Below, one piece after another: positions 12,141 through 23,299 of a stretch of 64,000 bases of DNA. Position 1 is the first letter of the stretch, and each line of letters starts with the position of its first letter. This stretch comes from Salticus scenicus (taxonomy: Eukaryota > Arthropoda > Arachnida > Araneae > Salticidae). Where the stretch lies: assembly GCA_963930645.1 (NCBI GenBank), contig OZ005650.1, positions 66,592,718 through 66,656,717 of the forward strand. Reading direction: 5' to 3'. The notes under the pieces are model-generated. The model had not been told where the DNA came from and searched no databases. It saw nothing but the letters and a program-made list of their open reading frames with translations. Made by a program: the position numbers and the translations under genes.

Positions 12141-12494
12141 TATTTAGGATCAGAAGCGTGTGTGTGTAATAATTTAATAATATTTATATTTATATATATA
12201 TATAATACTACAGCCCAGTTCTTTCACCCGTTTAGATGGCTAGTTCAAGGAGCTCGCTGCTTTCGTCAGCGTATAATCTAATTCGTGTATCTATCATAGA
12301 ATCATTGAATCATGGATATATTTGGGTCTAAAACACTCAATTTAATATTTATTAAACTTTCTTCTACTTTTATAAAAAAAAAAAAAATAAATAAATAAAT
12401 AAATAAATAAATAAATGAAAATAACATTAAATTTCTTAAAAATTGAATTTAAATACCTGAAAATTTCGTTAATTTTCTTTTTATTATTAATTAT
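12141..12494. other. AT-rich spacer with a TAAA tetranucleotide array
   Basis: (ATAA)n tract at about 12386-12417. No other element recognised. Confidence 0.5.
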
Positions 12495-12502
12495 AAATAA
12501 TG

Positions 12503-13837
12503 CAAGGCCGTATCCAGAAAAAAATTTCGGAGGGGGCCCAACTTTCACTCAGATGTTGGTCGTGCATCCGCACATATATATGTACACGAAGAGCGTGTGC
12601 ATTAAAGTTTGTCTCCCCCCCCCTCCCACAAATCACCTTAACTTTAAAACAAATATAAGTTATTGCCTTAAAATTCGTATCTAGGCATAGTAAAATGGTT
12701 ATGCGCTATAAATAAGATCGGTTACAACGCCGCATGGCGGCAAACAATGGAATTCCAAAAATCTGAAATGGCAAGAAAAGATTTAATAATAATAATAATT
12801 CTAAAGAGTGCCTTGGGCCTAAAACTGATGGAACTAGTCTTTTAAAATGCACAAGTCTCTGCTAGAGAGTTCTTTAATCCGTGTCAAACGGAGAAAATCC
12901 CCAAAAACTGGACTCGCGGTAGACCGGTTAATAAGGAGTTGGGCTCCTAATTGAAAGATTGAGCGATCGATGCTGGAGCCATCCAAAGACTGTCATATAG
13001 ATTAATGGTATCTGGTGCAAGTAAAATCTGTTGTGTCCTCCATGTTTTGTAAATGTAGTAGCCACATATGGTGGCTTTTTCCGCAAGTGGGTTTAACACT
13101 TCGGTTTCCTTTCGGAAAACAAGGAAAATTGATACGGAATTTCTTTGACAGAACCTGTTGAATGCATGTACCCACTAGAGTCTGGTCCAGTCAAAGCCCA
13201 GTCTGGTTTGCGAATCTGGACATTCGTTTAAAAATCTGCCTCGCTGCAAATATGAATACTGAATGCTATACTCTATGATGTGATTACTGGCATTTTTGCT
13301 TTAAGTAGGATAAGATAGTACCATCTTTCATCACATGTCTTCCTGTAAAGTAGACTTTATATTGGCTGCTTTCTATTGTTAAAGTTTATACTCTATGGAA
13401 GGTATACTATGTGCATAACTAACAAAACTAGAAGTTCCATATGCAACTGTGATCTTTGTTAATGACGAATCTTTTGTCTCACATGGAATTAAAATGCTAT
13501 TTCTGGCAAGAGAAGTGTTTAGAAGAAAGGAGACACATTACAGTGTTCAACAATAAGTACCATAAAGATCTCTTGTATGTGTTAGAGAGTTAAGAATGCA
13601 TTTCGGTAATTTGGACTTTACAAGACAGAAAATTGCTAATAAATAAGGTTTCACAAGCAAACAAACTAACAACAACAACAAAAAATAAGTTATTGTGGAG
13701 AAAAAAATTCACCTTTTTTACAATTTTTTCTTCTGGTTAGTAGAACATGAAAAAAATTGTCTCAGACAATTTCGGGGGGGGGGGGGGGGGGGGGGGGGGC
13801 TCGAGCCCCCAGAGCCCCCCCTCTGGATACGTCCCTG
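12503..13837. mobile_element. hAT-like non-autonomous element
   Basis: Left end CAAGGCCGTATCCAG and right end the inverse of CAGGGACGTATCCAG, flanked by a perfect 8-bp duplication AAATAATG (12495-12502 and 13838-13845). CAGGG-type termini with 8-bp duplications are diagnostic of hAT transposons. 1,335 bp, no transposase frame; 26 consecutive Gs at 13774-13799 sit near the right end. A diverged SINE remnant lies inside. Confidence 0.8.
12890..13090 (+). mobile_element. Diverged SINE (family 2) remnant
   Basis: Shares a run of blocks with the SINE at 56245-56546: GGTAGACCGG..GGGCTCC, GGAGCCATCCAAAGACT, GGTGCAAGTAAAATCTGTTGTG, CCTCCATGTT. The tRNA-like head is degraded. Edges approximate. Confidence 0.5.
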
Positions 13838-13845
13838 AAATAATG

Positions 13846-14440
13846 GTACGAAAGCACAAGTGTTTTATTATTATTAATAATAATAATCAGTGTGAAGCGA
13901 TTTCTGTTGGTTATAAAAAAGCACCACAGGACTTGTGTTTATAATCAATAAGTAAAAAACTTTGAATGAGCAACATAAAATGGAGAAATCTCGCAACAGT
14001 TGTTTCGGATCGAAGGAAAACACGATCCTCCGTCAGGCGAACAAAGTAGGCTCGTGTGCCACAGACAAAGCTGTAATGTTTGAAAATACATTGAGCAAGA
14101 AAAAAAGAAAAATCGTTAAACGAAGTAAAGAAAATAATAATAATAATAAAAATACAAGTATTACGAAATGCATCTATATTTACTGAATTTAACTATTATA
14201 ATTTGTTTCAAACAAATCAATACCCTTTTTAACACATAAAAATGAATGTGTTTCTTTATGGCAAAGATTTTTTTTTTTTTTTTTTTTTTTTACCATTTAC
14301 TTATTACTACTACTATTACTACTACTATTATTAACTCTTTTCTGTCTTGCTGTTTCAAAAACACTCCATACAGAGCTTGAATTAAAACATCTAAAACTAT
14401 TCCAAAATTAAACTTTCCTCTGAACTTTTTGAGCTCATTT
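13846..14440. other. AT-rich spacer
   Basis: Short (AAT)n and (ACT)n tracts and a T-run at 14270-14292. Nothing recognised. Confidence 0.45.
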
Positions 14441-14900
14441 GAAATTTCTGGTGTGTAATTTGCTATTTCTGCGCTTCGATAGTCTGCCTTCCCCTCACTT
14501 ACAACTCAACCCATCATTCTTTATTCACATCGCATGATCTCTCTCGCCCGCTTGTTTATTAAAACGGGCAAAACTTCAGACTCACGCATACTCATTACTG
14601 CTTTGCCCTGATAGCGGACATTTGAACTTGCAGTTGCAACTGTTCTATATATCCGGCATGGAGAATGTATGGGCCAGCGGGATATTGCACGCATACCGTT
14701 TTGCCCAAATAGTCGATTTAGACGGAGCTGTAGCATTGTTTCCCGCTGAATTCATCCAAAATATCAGGCCTTGGTATAAAGGAACTATATTCAGCTACAG
14801 TTTTCTTCTTTTACATAAATTTCGATTTTATTTCAGCGGGTATTTTTGCTTAGAAAATCTTGCGAAAAGCATGAATCAAAGATAAATTTCTGAATATTTT
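14440..14900. other. Moderately GC-rich non-repeat segment, possible exon or regulatory DNA
   Basis: Composition is less AT-biased than its surroundings and I see no second copy in the window. A plus frame (14622-14885, 87 codons) and a minus frame (14521-14736, 71 codons) overlap; neither matches a family I recognise. A pyrimidine-rich stretch ending in AG at about 14826-14837 resembles a splice acceptor. Host exon, regulatory sequence or old repeat are all possible. Confidence 0.2.
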
Positions 14901-15094
14901 AAGATATTCTACTTCGGACCTCCAATGATGTTACTTTTATTCTTTCTTTGAGACAAATATGGCATACATTTAAATAAATAAAGAGATGGAAGAAAAACGG
15001 ATGAAGTAAATAATTTAACAATCATATAAGTACATTTACATGAAACTAATCAGTATTGCAAAAAATAGGCATTCGTTTCGTAATTATTCGTTCC

Positions 15095-17013
15095 TCCAAG
15101 TGATGTGTACATAACTTTTAGAAGATATACAGAGCTGCCAATATTTAAGCCATAAGAGTCTTTTTTATTATTAGAGGAAGGGCTTTACTGTAATATTTTA
15201 CCCTGTCCAGGAAAACTGCTCAGGAACTGAAATGAATTCCTCATAGCCATATGGCAAATAATGTATTTATTTTTTTTAAGCTAAATATTCAACACTTGGT
15301 TTTTTGTATATTTAGACGTTTTGAGGCTTCCTGAATACCGAAGCCAAGTTTTTAACGTTTGACCTTTGTCTGTGTCTGTTAGAAGAAATTAAAAACAAAT
15401 AATTTTAGGCGATCGAAATGCTGTATTTTGAAGTTAATGTATTTGTTACTAGAAAAGTTTGATCAAGATTGATAAGTTCTAAGGAATGTTGGTGGTGTGA
15501 AAGTTGTCTCAATAATTTTAAATGAACTTTTAATTTTAATAACAGATTCGAATTCTATATAAATAATTATAAGATAAAAAAAAAAATTTATATACCATGT
15601 TTTTAAATTTTCTGTTGAATCATATAAATTTGACAAAGAGAGCAATTATAAAAAACTTTCAAACATTTATTAATTGAATTACAAACAAGTCCTTCCGGCT
15701 TATTCGGAAGGGTAGGTTGATTTCTTTTTCCTTATCAAGTAGCCGTCATTTTGTTTCAAAATGGCGGCTACAAATTAATAATGCACTTGATAGAAATATT
15801 GATGTAGGCTATGCCTATATGGAGTTTTAAGCAAATCGGTTCATAAATACCTTTTTATGTGAATTTAAAATTTTCAAGTGACCGGCGCTTGGAAACAAAA
15901 TGGTGAGTTAAGTTGACAAATATATGAAATGTATTTGTGAGATAAGTCTAATCGTCTACTGTACACATATAATTCGAATTAATTCAAAATCTCAAAAGTC
16001 ATCGTGTTGAAAAATTAAGTGGCTGGCACTTCGATCAAAATGGCAGAGAAAGTTGCTCATCTAAGATATCGTTGCAAATTTCAAAATATTTTTTTTTAGA
16101 AATTCTTTCAAAGAGGCTTAGTAAGTTGATAAAATGTTAGTTTTCTGCATTTCTAGTTTGTTTTAGCATTAAAATAGCCTAATTTTTCCTTAAAAACGCA
16201 TTAAAAAGATCCAGTAACGCAGGTAATGGATTTGGCGCCAAATTTGGCGACTTTTCCCCTATGGTGAATATTTTGGCGACTTTTGGCGAGAAAATACTTA
16301 TTATCGATATACCAAAGTTGGACGCAATAACGTGATTGGTTCACGAGTTACGTGATATTTCTAGATTTTTGTTGTTTGAATGATAAATCCATTTTTCAAC
16401 TTTGATTTGTATAGATAAAGTAAAATATTAACCCTTTCCGAACAACATATATTTGCATCATGAACTACATTAGCACTTTATCATTGTGTAGAAAATCTTT
16501 AAAATGATAACGACGTCAATTTTTGCCAAATGCATAATTTAACTTTTAACAATTTTTTAACGCCCACGTTTAATTAAATGTATTTATTTTTAGGTCGAAA
16601 GAAAATGAACTCGTAAATTTTTTTTGGCAACAATTAAACTATAGCTAATATTTTAATGACTATTTTTATTGCTATTAGGAGCTTATGATTTTCACATTTT
16701 AATTAATTAAAAGAAAACTATTCGAAAATTCGAAAATCTGACTTCGAAGTATTGTGTTGTCACCGGGTTCTGAGCTACTGTGAAAGTTTCAAATGTCTAG
16801 CTAGTCGGGAAGTGAGTTAAAAATCGATTGCAAGATTTGTCCTAGCCCCCTTCATACAGAACTAATTATCATATAAAACTCTTCGGAAGTCCAATTTGAA
16901 TTGTTTTAACATAGGTTTACATAACAGTACTCGTTATCTTACCTCTTAATCTCAAACCTGTATTTATAGTATTAAATTTCAGGGTAAGAGAAAATCGTGT
17001 GAGTAACACCAGA
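15095..17013 (-). mobile_element. Helentron-like element, subfamily 2, copy a (interrupted)
   Basis: The minus-strand 5' end is at 16981-17013 (inverse of TCTGGTGTTACTCACACG plus a CTTTCTCTTACC-like motif). The body matches copies b and c (blocks TTTTGAGGCTTCCTGAATACCGAAG, CAGGAAAACTGCTCAGGAACTG). It is interrupted by unrelated repeat at about 15562-16848. Its 3' hairpin is absent, so it is truncated. Confidence 0.55.
15562..16850. repeat. Dispersed repeat inserted in the subfamily-2 copy
   Basis: Its left part (from 15685, CAAGTCCTTCCGGCTTATTC) recurs at 47054, and its right part (16480-16850) recurs inverted at 50929-51300. The unit contains the small hairpin TTCCG..CGGAA. Class unknown; no coding capacity. 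Confidence 0.5.
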
Positions 17014-17089
17014 TTGTTTAAAAACGTTTAAATTAAAGTTAAGGAGATGCGATAAGCTTTAAGAATCTAAAACTTTATTTTATATTAAA

Positions 17090-17092
<3 letters not shown>

Positions 17093-17122
<30 letters not shown>
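17093..17122. repeat. A-run
   Basis: About 29 consecutive As between subfamily-2 copies a and b. Confidence 0.8.
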
Positions 17123-17124
<2 letters not shown>

Positions 17125-17166
17125 GCCAAATTATAATCAAACCGTAATACTGCATTAATATTTCTG

Positions 17167-18283
17167 ACTTTCTCTTATCCATATACATGGTAGAGAAAGT
17201 ATTGTTTTTGGGTCAGATTTTCGAAATTGCGTTTTCGTTGTACTTTCACTTTTGAGGTACCTTCAATCTAAAAATCAAATTTTTAGCGGTTGGTCTGTGT
17301 GTGTGTCAGCATATCTCAAGAACAAATAATAGCAGGAAGTCCAAACTCGTTATTCTAAATATGTATCATATAGGGATGCTACATCAAACTTTTTGTTGCG
17401 ATGAAGTAAATGGCTCGTGTACAGCGACACCCAAAGGAATTCAAATACATTACGTCTATGGGGAGAATTGCAGGTAAGTAGATTTTAACATCTACAGACT
17501 GCACTAAACCAAATGAAACGAATATTTATTTTTTTATATGTGTAAAAACATGTTTCATGTAAAATATGTATGGTACGGAAATCTATCACTGTTCGTTTAC
17601 AGGGATACACAAAAGTAGTTGTTTATAGTGAGGCAATACTTGAAAATTGATGAAAGCGTATTTCAACTTGTAGCGTGTGTTACTAATATAGGATTATATT
17701 TACGTGCACCATGTGGTGTGTACGTAACCCAAGAAGATATACATGGTTTCCAGTATTTAAACCATAACATTCTTTTATATTGTTCGTGAAAGTCTTTTAC
17801 TATATTATTTTATCATGTCCAGGAAAGCTGCTCAGGAATTGAAATTAATTCCTATAATAGCCATACGCTAAATAATGTATTTTTTTTAGAGTAAATAAGA
17901 AAAAAATAATTTCAGACTATCTAAATGCTGTATTTTGAAGTTAATACATTTGCTACTAGGAAATCTTGATCAAGGTTGATAAGTTTCAAGGAATGTTGAG
18001 TGTGAAAGTTGTCTGGATAATTTTAAATGAACTTTTAAAGTTAATAACAGATTTGAATTCTATATAAACGTAGGTAGAATAATGAAACCGGGGGTTGAGG
18101 GAGGGGGGGTAGCCTCCCCTCACACGGAATTGTTTGTCAAATAAAGCTGTTCCGAAGTCTAATTTGAATTGTTATAACATAAGTTTACATAACAGTACTC
18201 GTTATCTTACTTCTTAATCTCCATTCTCTATTTATAAAATTAAATTTCAGGGTAAGAGAAAGTCGTGTGAGTGACACACCAGA
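17167..18283 (-). mobile_element. Helentron-like element, subfamily 2, copy b (both ends present)
   Basis: The 3' hairpin (minus strand) lies at about 17167-17200: ACTTTCTCTTATCC, an 8-base loop, GGTAGAGAAAGT. The 5' end at 18250-18283 reads, on the minus strand, TCTGGTGTGTCACTCACACG then ACTTTCTCTTACC, matching the hairpin strand. A GTGT-rich tract is at 17290-17310. Non-coding. Confidence 0.65.
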
Positions 18284-18892
18284 TTATTATTGTTAGTGAA
18301 AGTGCTTTGCTATAATATTTTATCATGTCCAGGAAAGCTGCTCAGGAACTAAAATTAATTCCTAATAGCCATGTAGTAAATAATTTACTTTTTAACCTAA
18401 ATATTCATCGCTTAGTTTTTTGCATATTTACACGTTTTGAGGCTTCCTGAATACCGAAGTCAAAATTTTAAAGTTTGATCTTTTGTCTGTGTCTCTTAGA
18501 GTAAATTTAAAACAAATAATTTCAGGCGATCCAAATGTTGTATTTTGAAGTTAATACGAATATTACTAGGAAAGTTTGATCAAGATTTAGAAGTTTCAAG
18601 GAATTTTGCGTGTGAAAGTTGTGTGGATAATTTTAAATGAACTTTTGAATTTAACAACAAATTTGAATTCCATGTAAATGTAAGTATACCAATGAAATGG
18701 GGAGTTGAGGGGCGGTAGCTCCCTTCACACAGAATTATTTGTCAAATGAAGTTGTTCCGAAGCCTAATTTGAATTGATTTAACATAAGTTGACATAACAG
18801 TACTCGTTATCTTACCTATCCCCTAAACTCCAATCTGTATTTATAGTATTAAATTTAAGGATAAGAGATAGTCATGTGAGTGACACGCCAGA
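18284..18892 (-). mobile_element. Helentron-like element, subfamily 2, copy c (3'-truncated)
   Basis: Abuts copy b and repeats its 5' half: same internal blocks and the same minus-strand 5' end (TCTGGCGTGTCACTCACATG, ACTATCTCTTATCC). It lacks a 3' hairpin, so b and c are a head-to-tail partial duplication or an insertion at the other's terminus. Confidence 0.6.
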
Positions 18893-19380
18893 TTATTTCT
18901 TCAAATTTCAGATGAATGTCTTCTTTGGCATTTTGGTGATAAGCAAATAAATATAAAATGATTTTTTTTTCAACCCTATATTATTTGGATATCAATTTTG
19001 CAATCATTGGCTTAAAGTTAGTTCTCCGTTGTTTTATTTATGACCAAAAAAGGAAAACCCTGAAGTGTGTTTCAGTGTTAAATTTTGTATCATTTGTTAT
19101 CCCCCCCCCCCTCTTCTTCTTTTCTTTTTTACCTGCAACATGATAAATATGTAGATTTAAATTCGTTCTCCAATACAATGTACAAAGAGAAATAAATAAA
19201 TAGAGTGTAAACTTTTGCATTTGTCCATTTTTTTTACTATAATAAAAAAATAAAAACACTTTTTTCTCCCCTAGAACAAAATCATATGTAGGTATTATGT
19301 TACTGCATTTACTATCACCAAAATCCAACATTTACTTATTCACTATACCTCCTCGATTCTATAAAACTCTTCAGACCCAA
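18893..19380. other. AT-rich spacer
   Basis: Low-complexity A/T with a C10/CTT tract at 19102-19130. No element recognised. Confidence 0.4.
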
Positions 19381-19880
19381 TCTGACCAACAGACCAAACG
19401 GTTTTCTAAATCACGTTCGCATATCCCCATGCCCCATGTTCGTGCTGGTTTCTGTTCCCTCCATCCCGCACATTTCCTGCGAACGCTCCATATTTCCACT
19501 CATTAAACATGCAAACTCTTCCAAAACCGAACCCGGAGCACGCACAACACATTCAGCGGACACCCGAGAGCGCAACCCCAACCGAAAAATGAACCAGCTG
19601 ATAAATTCCTCCCAAACTCCGAACGTCGGGGGTGGTGTGCACAAGAGGGTGGTCGGCGAACGAACTAAACGATCCCATTTCCGGGATAGGGCGGCACTTT
19701 CCAGTCAGTTGCGCGGAAGGGAATGGGGGGAAGGTGAATTCGGAAAAGAGATTGACGGGGGAGGGGGCGCAAGGGGAGGAATTTTTTAGTTTTTTTTCCC
19801 TTTTCATGTTTGATTTTTTGGTGGTGTTTCTCTTTTCTGCCTTCACTGCTCGTGTTCCATTTCCAGCGGGATGATTTTGA
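19380..19880. promoter_or_regulatory. CpG-rich non-repeat segment, candidate promoter or first exon
   Basis: The most GC- and CpG-rich apparently unique stretch in the window (for example GAACCCGGAGCACGCAC, CGGCGAACGAACTAAACG). Open frames overlap on both strands (plus 19436-19789; minus 19411-19644 and 19553-19846), which GC-rich DNA produces by chance; none shows a family motif. A pyrimidine tract ending in AG (20035-20060) follows. In AT-rich invertebrate genomes such islands often mark promoters or 5' exons; here that is only inference. Confidence 0.2.
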
Positions 19881-20505
19881 GAGGGTTGCAGTGGTAGGGT
19901 TGTTTATCGCCCTTTGGCAATTTTACCCCCTTTTGAAGTTAACTGAGCTGTGAAGTGTCTCTGAAGTGGACGGATAGAGGAGAACTTTTTGATCCGACAA
20001 ATAGACCGGTTTTGATCCGCACAGACGGATTTTTTCTTTCTTTCTTTCTCTCTCTTTAAGGTTTTATAAGCAGAAATGATGAGATGAACTGAAATAATGA
20101 TTTTTTAAGGCTTCTGGTTCCACTTGTCACTTTTTGAAGTCAACTATCTGACATACTAGAGAAGTAGATAAAAGCAAGTTCAAAAGTCCGCAAATTTGAA
20201 CTTCAGCGAATGTCTGCAAGGATTTGTCAATATTAATATTTAATTATGAAACAGAGACGATTGGTTAATATGATTCGAAGATGCAGTTATCTGTTGGGAT
20301 AGAAGAATTAAAAATAAATAAATAAAAATTATATAAAACTAATAAATATATATATATATTTTAAGTTGTTTACTGTTACAGCGAATTTCAAATGGTTTGC
20401 AACACTGTATTTTTACAGATTAAATTATCACTTTGGATATAAAATTTTCATTTCAGATAAAGTAGAGTGGAAGGCTGATTTTTTATACCAACTATATGAA
20501 AAATA
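19881..20505. other. Spacer, low-complexity
   Basis: Contains a CTTT/CTCT tract (20034-20058) and short AT repeats. No gene recognised. Confidence 0.4.
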
Positions 20506-20509
20506 CCAG

Positions 20510-20590
20510 AACCAGGAATCCAACCCCGGCCCTCCGTTAAACGCGCAGATGCTCTAACACTGAGCTACCCTGGCTGATAACGAGCTTGGC
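20510..20590 (-). mobile_element. tRNA-like SINE head or tRNA pseudogene
   Basis: The minus strand reads GGGTAGCTCAGTGTTAGAGC (A-box region) and, 30 bases on, CGGGGTTGGATTCC (B-box-like). The acceptor and anticodon stems do not fold cleanly, so a functional tRNA is unlikely. A SINE head of a third family is the best guess. Confidence 0.4.
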
Positions 20591-20689
20591 ATTTCTCACA
20601 TAATATTCGTTGGCCAGGTCACCGAGTCTGCAAACGCAGATATATCAGGTGAGAATATTAATCGTGGCACAATTCCAATAGACCACGAA

Positions 20690-20806
20690 ATTTTTCATTC
20701 ATCAACCTTGAAAATTCATTTCAGATAAAGATCTGAAATGATCTGAAGATCCTTTATCTGACATGAATTTTCAAGGTTGATAAATGAAAAATTTCTATAT
20801 GTACAA
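20690..20806. repeat. Inverted repeat (~45-bp arms)
   Basis: TTTTTCATTCATCAACCTTG..ATCTG on the left is mirrored by CAGAT..CAAGGTTGATAAATGAAAAA on the right. The centre holds smaller GATCTGAA repeats. A fragment of the same motif (TTTTCATTTCAGATAAAG) is at 20446-20463. Confidence 0.7.
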
Positions 20807-20879
20807 TTTTGGCTGAAATTGTAGTGAAAATCTAAAAAGAAATAAAAATTGGTCCTAAAGAGAATTTCATTCTAAAGCG

Positions 20880-21125
20880 AATCTTTTCTTTTTCTTTTTT
20901 CCTTTTCTTTTTCTTTCTTTCTTTCTTTTTTTTTTTTTTAAGATTACCGGATATTTTAGTTTGTTCAAAATAGTCTACAGGAAAAACGTGATAAGACCCC
21001 CCTTTCCCTATCTTAAAAAATATTCTTCTCGTCTTACAAAATAAATAAATAAATAAATAAAATAAAATAAAATAAAATAAAATAAAATAAAAGAACAAAA
21101 TAAAGTAAAATAAAATAAAGAAGTG
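20880..21125. repeat. Pyrimidine tract and (AAAAT)n array
   Basis: CTTTTT-type tract at 20884-20940 and ATAAA/AATAA pentamer-tetramer array at about 21040-21120. Confidence 0.8.
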
Positions 21126-21184
21126 AATTGTATATTCAAGCTGCATTTTTAAATGGAATGGTGAAATGAGAAAATAAATAAACA

Positions 21185-22030
21185 AATTAAACTTGATGTA
21201 TTTGCAGTCACGATGTATTCTATAGATATCTAAATAAATATGCTTTCCAATGAGAAAAATATCTCCAATTTTTTTACCATCTATTGCTAAAAAATTTTAT
21301 TTTTATCTCTGAAGTTAATGGCATCTTAGTCAAAACCCAGTTAATTATGTACTTTGTATCGGCTAAAAGACTGAGGATTATGCTTTAACCGTAAATTCTT
21401 GTGGTTAAGTTTCTAACGTACATTTCCAATCTTCTCACGAATTGATAACGGTATTTTTGGTTAAAATTAGAATCGCCAATATATTTTTTAAAGTTATACT
21501 GATTTAAGCGCAACTGAAAAAATTGGATGTTGTTCTTGGTTATTTTCAGAATGAAGTCTGGCGATAGATCTTGTGGTTTTTGATATGAAGTAAATGAGCC
21601 AAACTTTCATCTCTTTTCCTTCAGCTTTTGTAGTAGTAAGACGCATCACTTTCTTCTGTTCTCCCCGTCTCCATTCGTAAATGAATAACTTCTTTTCTTG
21701 ATGTTTTTAAAAAGTCTTTATCCTGCTGTAATAATATTGGGATATTTTATCAAGAATATTTTTGTCACGAATTTAAAGTAAATAAAGTTCTTGAAGTCAG
21801 CTACTGCTTCCTGGGTGAATTGTCTTCTCGGCGCAAAAACACAGCCATCTCTTTAAATTAGATTGAACATTTTTCTCCATTTTAGCAATAAACCTCTTGA
21901 TCAAAAAAATATTAGATTTTTTTCAGTATCATCGAAATTGTACCTATGTCTAAATCTTATATCAATGGAGTTCAACAAACTATTTAACAGACGTAAAGAA
22001 TTTTGGCAGCATAAATATTCATGAATCAAT
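21185..22030. other. AT-rich spacer
   Basis: No inverted repeats, tandem repeats or convincing frames seen. Confidence 0.4.
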
Positions 22031-22035
22031 GTAAT

Positions 22036-22090
22036 TTTTTCCAGTCAGGTTCGATTCAAGACAAACGCAGAAGTGGAAGACCATAACTTG
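22036..22090 (+). pseudogene. Tiny mariner/Tc1 transposase fragment
   Basis: One frame reads SIQDKRRSGRP, the linker motif following the helix-turn-helix in mariner-type transposases, then a stop. No further transposase sequence is joined to it. Confidence 0.3.
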
Positions 22091-22300
22091 TTACATCAAA
22101 CTTTGTGCAAGCACCTCCACTAATATAACCAGGGACAGATTTCATTTATACACTGCTAAAAATATCTGCTTAAAAAAGGAGAACAACTACCTGCTGCTTA
22201 TTTTGTCCAAGTGGATTGAAGTAGTATTTCCCTAGTACTAATTGTTAATGAGTATGCATTCTTTATTGTAGATTTTCATTGTAGTAGTTCATTGTTTATT

Positions 22301-22368
22301 GTAGTTTTTAAAAGTGTATCGGTACTTAAATCTATACATTTAAGTACCGATACACTTTTAAAAACTAC
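22301..22368. repeat. Perfect 31-bp palindrome with a 6-base loop
   Basis: Left arm 22301-22331, loop CTATAC, right arm 22338-22368, every base paired (core AAGTGTATCGGTACTTAAAT). Could be a foldback MITE core, or cruciform-forming DNA. Confidence 0.9.
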
Positions 22369-22468
22369 ACAGTTACAAAGATGATAAATATTAGTTTAAG
22401 TGTAATAAATTAAGGATTGGAGATTAACGTCACATTCATATACCAATTAAAATGTTGTTATCTATATA

Positions 22469-23032
22469 CGAGGGTTGTAAATTAAATAGTGGCAACTTAA
22501 CCTTGAAACTCGCAGAAGGGCGGGCATGCGCAAATAGGATATGGGAGCGGTGAGGTGGCGCTGTTGTCGATGTGTATAGTGCAAAAAACAGTCGACTGCT
22601 AAGAAGGGTAGTCGTTGTGTGGCGTTAAAGTGATAAATTTCGTTTCCATCGCTCTAAAGCATGTTTTCAAAAGGTGATCAGCGGTCGTGGCTTAAAATCG
22701 AAGTTGCCCGTGGCAAAATTGCAACAGAATGCTATCGATGATTAGTGGAAGTTTGTGGCACAAATGCTTTACCGTATAGGACAGTAGCACGATGGGTCCA
22801 AGCATTTCGTTCGGGTCGGAATAAGACTGCGACAAACATGCTTCAGAGCGATGGAAACGAAACTCCTCACTTTAACGTCACGCAACAACTACCCTTCTTA
22901 GCAGATCGACTGTTTTTTGCACTCTACACATCGACAACAGCGCCACCTCACCGCTCCCATATCCTATTTGCGCATGCCCGCCCTTCTGAGAGTTTCAAGG
23001 TTAAGTTGCCACTATTTAATTTACAACCCTCG
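22469..23032 (+). mobile_element. Internally deleted mariner-like element
   Basis: 564 bp, TA-flanked (22467-22468 and 23033-23034), with long inverted repeats of about 165 bp starting CGAGGGTTGTAAATTAAATA. An N-terminal transposase fragment remains between them. The long palindromic arms give it a foldback structure. Confidence 0.8.
22661..22905 (+). pseudogene. Mariner transposase N-terminal fragment
   Basis: Begins with an ATG near 22661 (MFSKGDQRSWLKIEV..) and reads through YRTVARWVQAFRSGR, a helix-turn-helix region like the N-terminus of mariner transposases, then a short QSDGNETPHF segment. An in-frame TGA interrupts it at about 22739. The frame then runs into the right inverted arm, so the whole DDE catalytic domain is absent. 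It cannot make an active enzyme; it would have to be mobilised in trans. Confidence 0.6.
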
Positions 23033-23299
23033 TATTAATAGGCAAGCATAAAATTTGCAGCTCCTTTTTAACATATTAATTATGGGAGTAGATGGTTGAA
23101 AATGGTATCATTCGAAAGGTATGGTTAGCCGGAAGGTGCAAATACAAGTATTATTTTCTTACAATGTCAAGAAGGTATTTAAAAATACATTTATTTTTTA
23201 TGCATTTTCCCCCATTTTTCCCTTTTATACACGTATTCCTTTACATTAAAAAATACCTAAAAGTAGAAAGTTGTTAAATCTGGCAATTTCATAAAGCTC

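Noticed and set aside
13747..13944. Frame containing poly-glycine
   Set aside because: Translation of the G26 homopolymer at a hAT-like terminus.
19411..19846. Overlapping frames on both strands
   Set aside because: GC-rich DNA gives long frames on both strands; no conserved motif, so not called as genes.
20832..21185. 117-codon minus-strand frame rich in Phe/Leu/Tyr
   Set aside because: Arises from the (AAAAT)n and CTTTT tracts.
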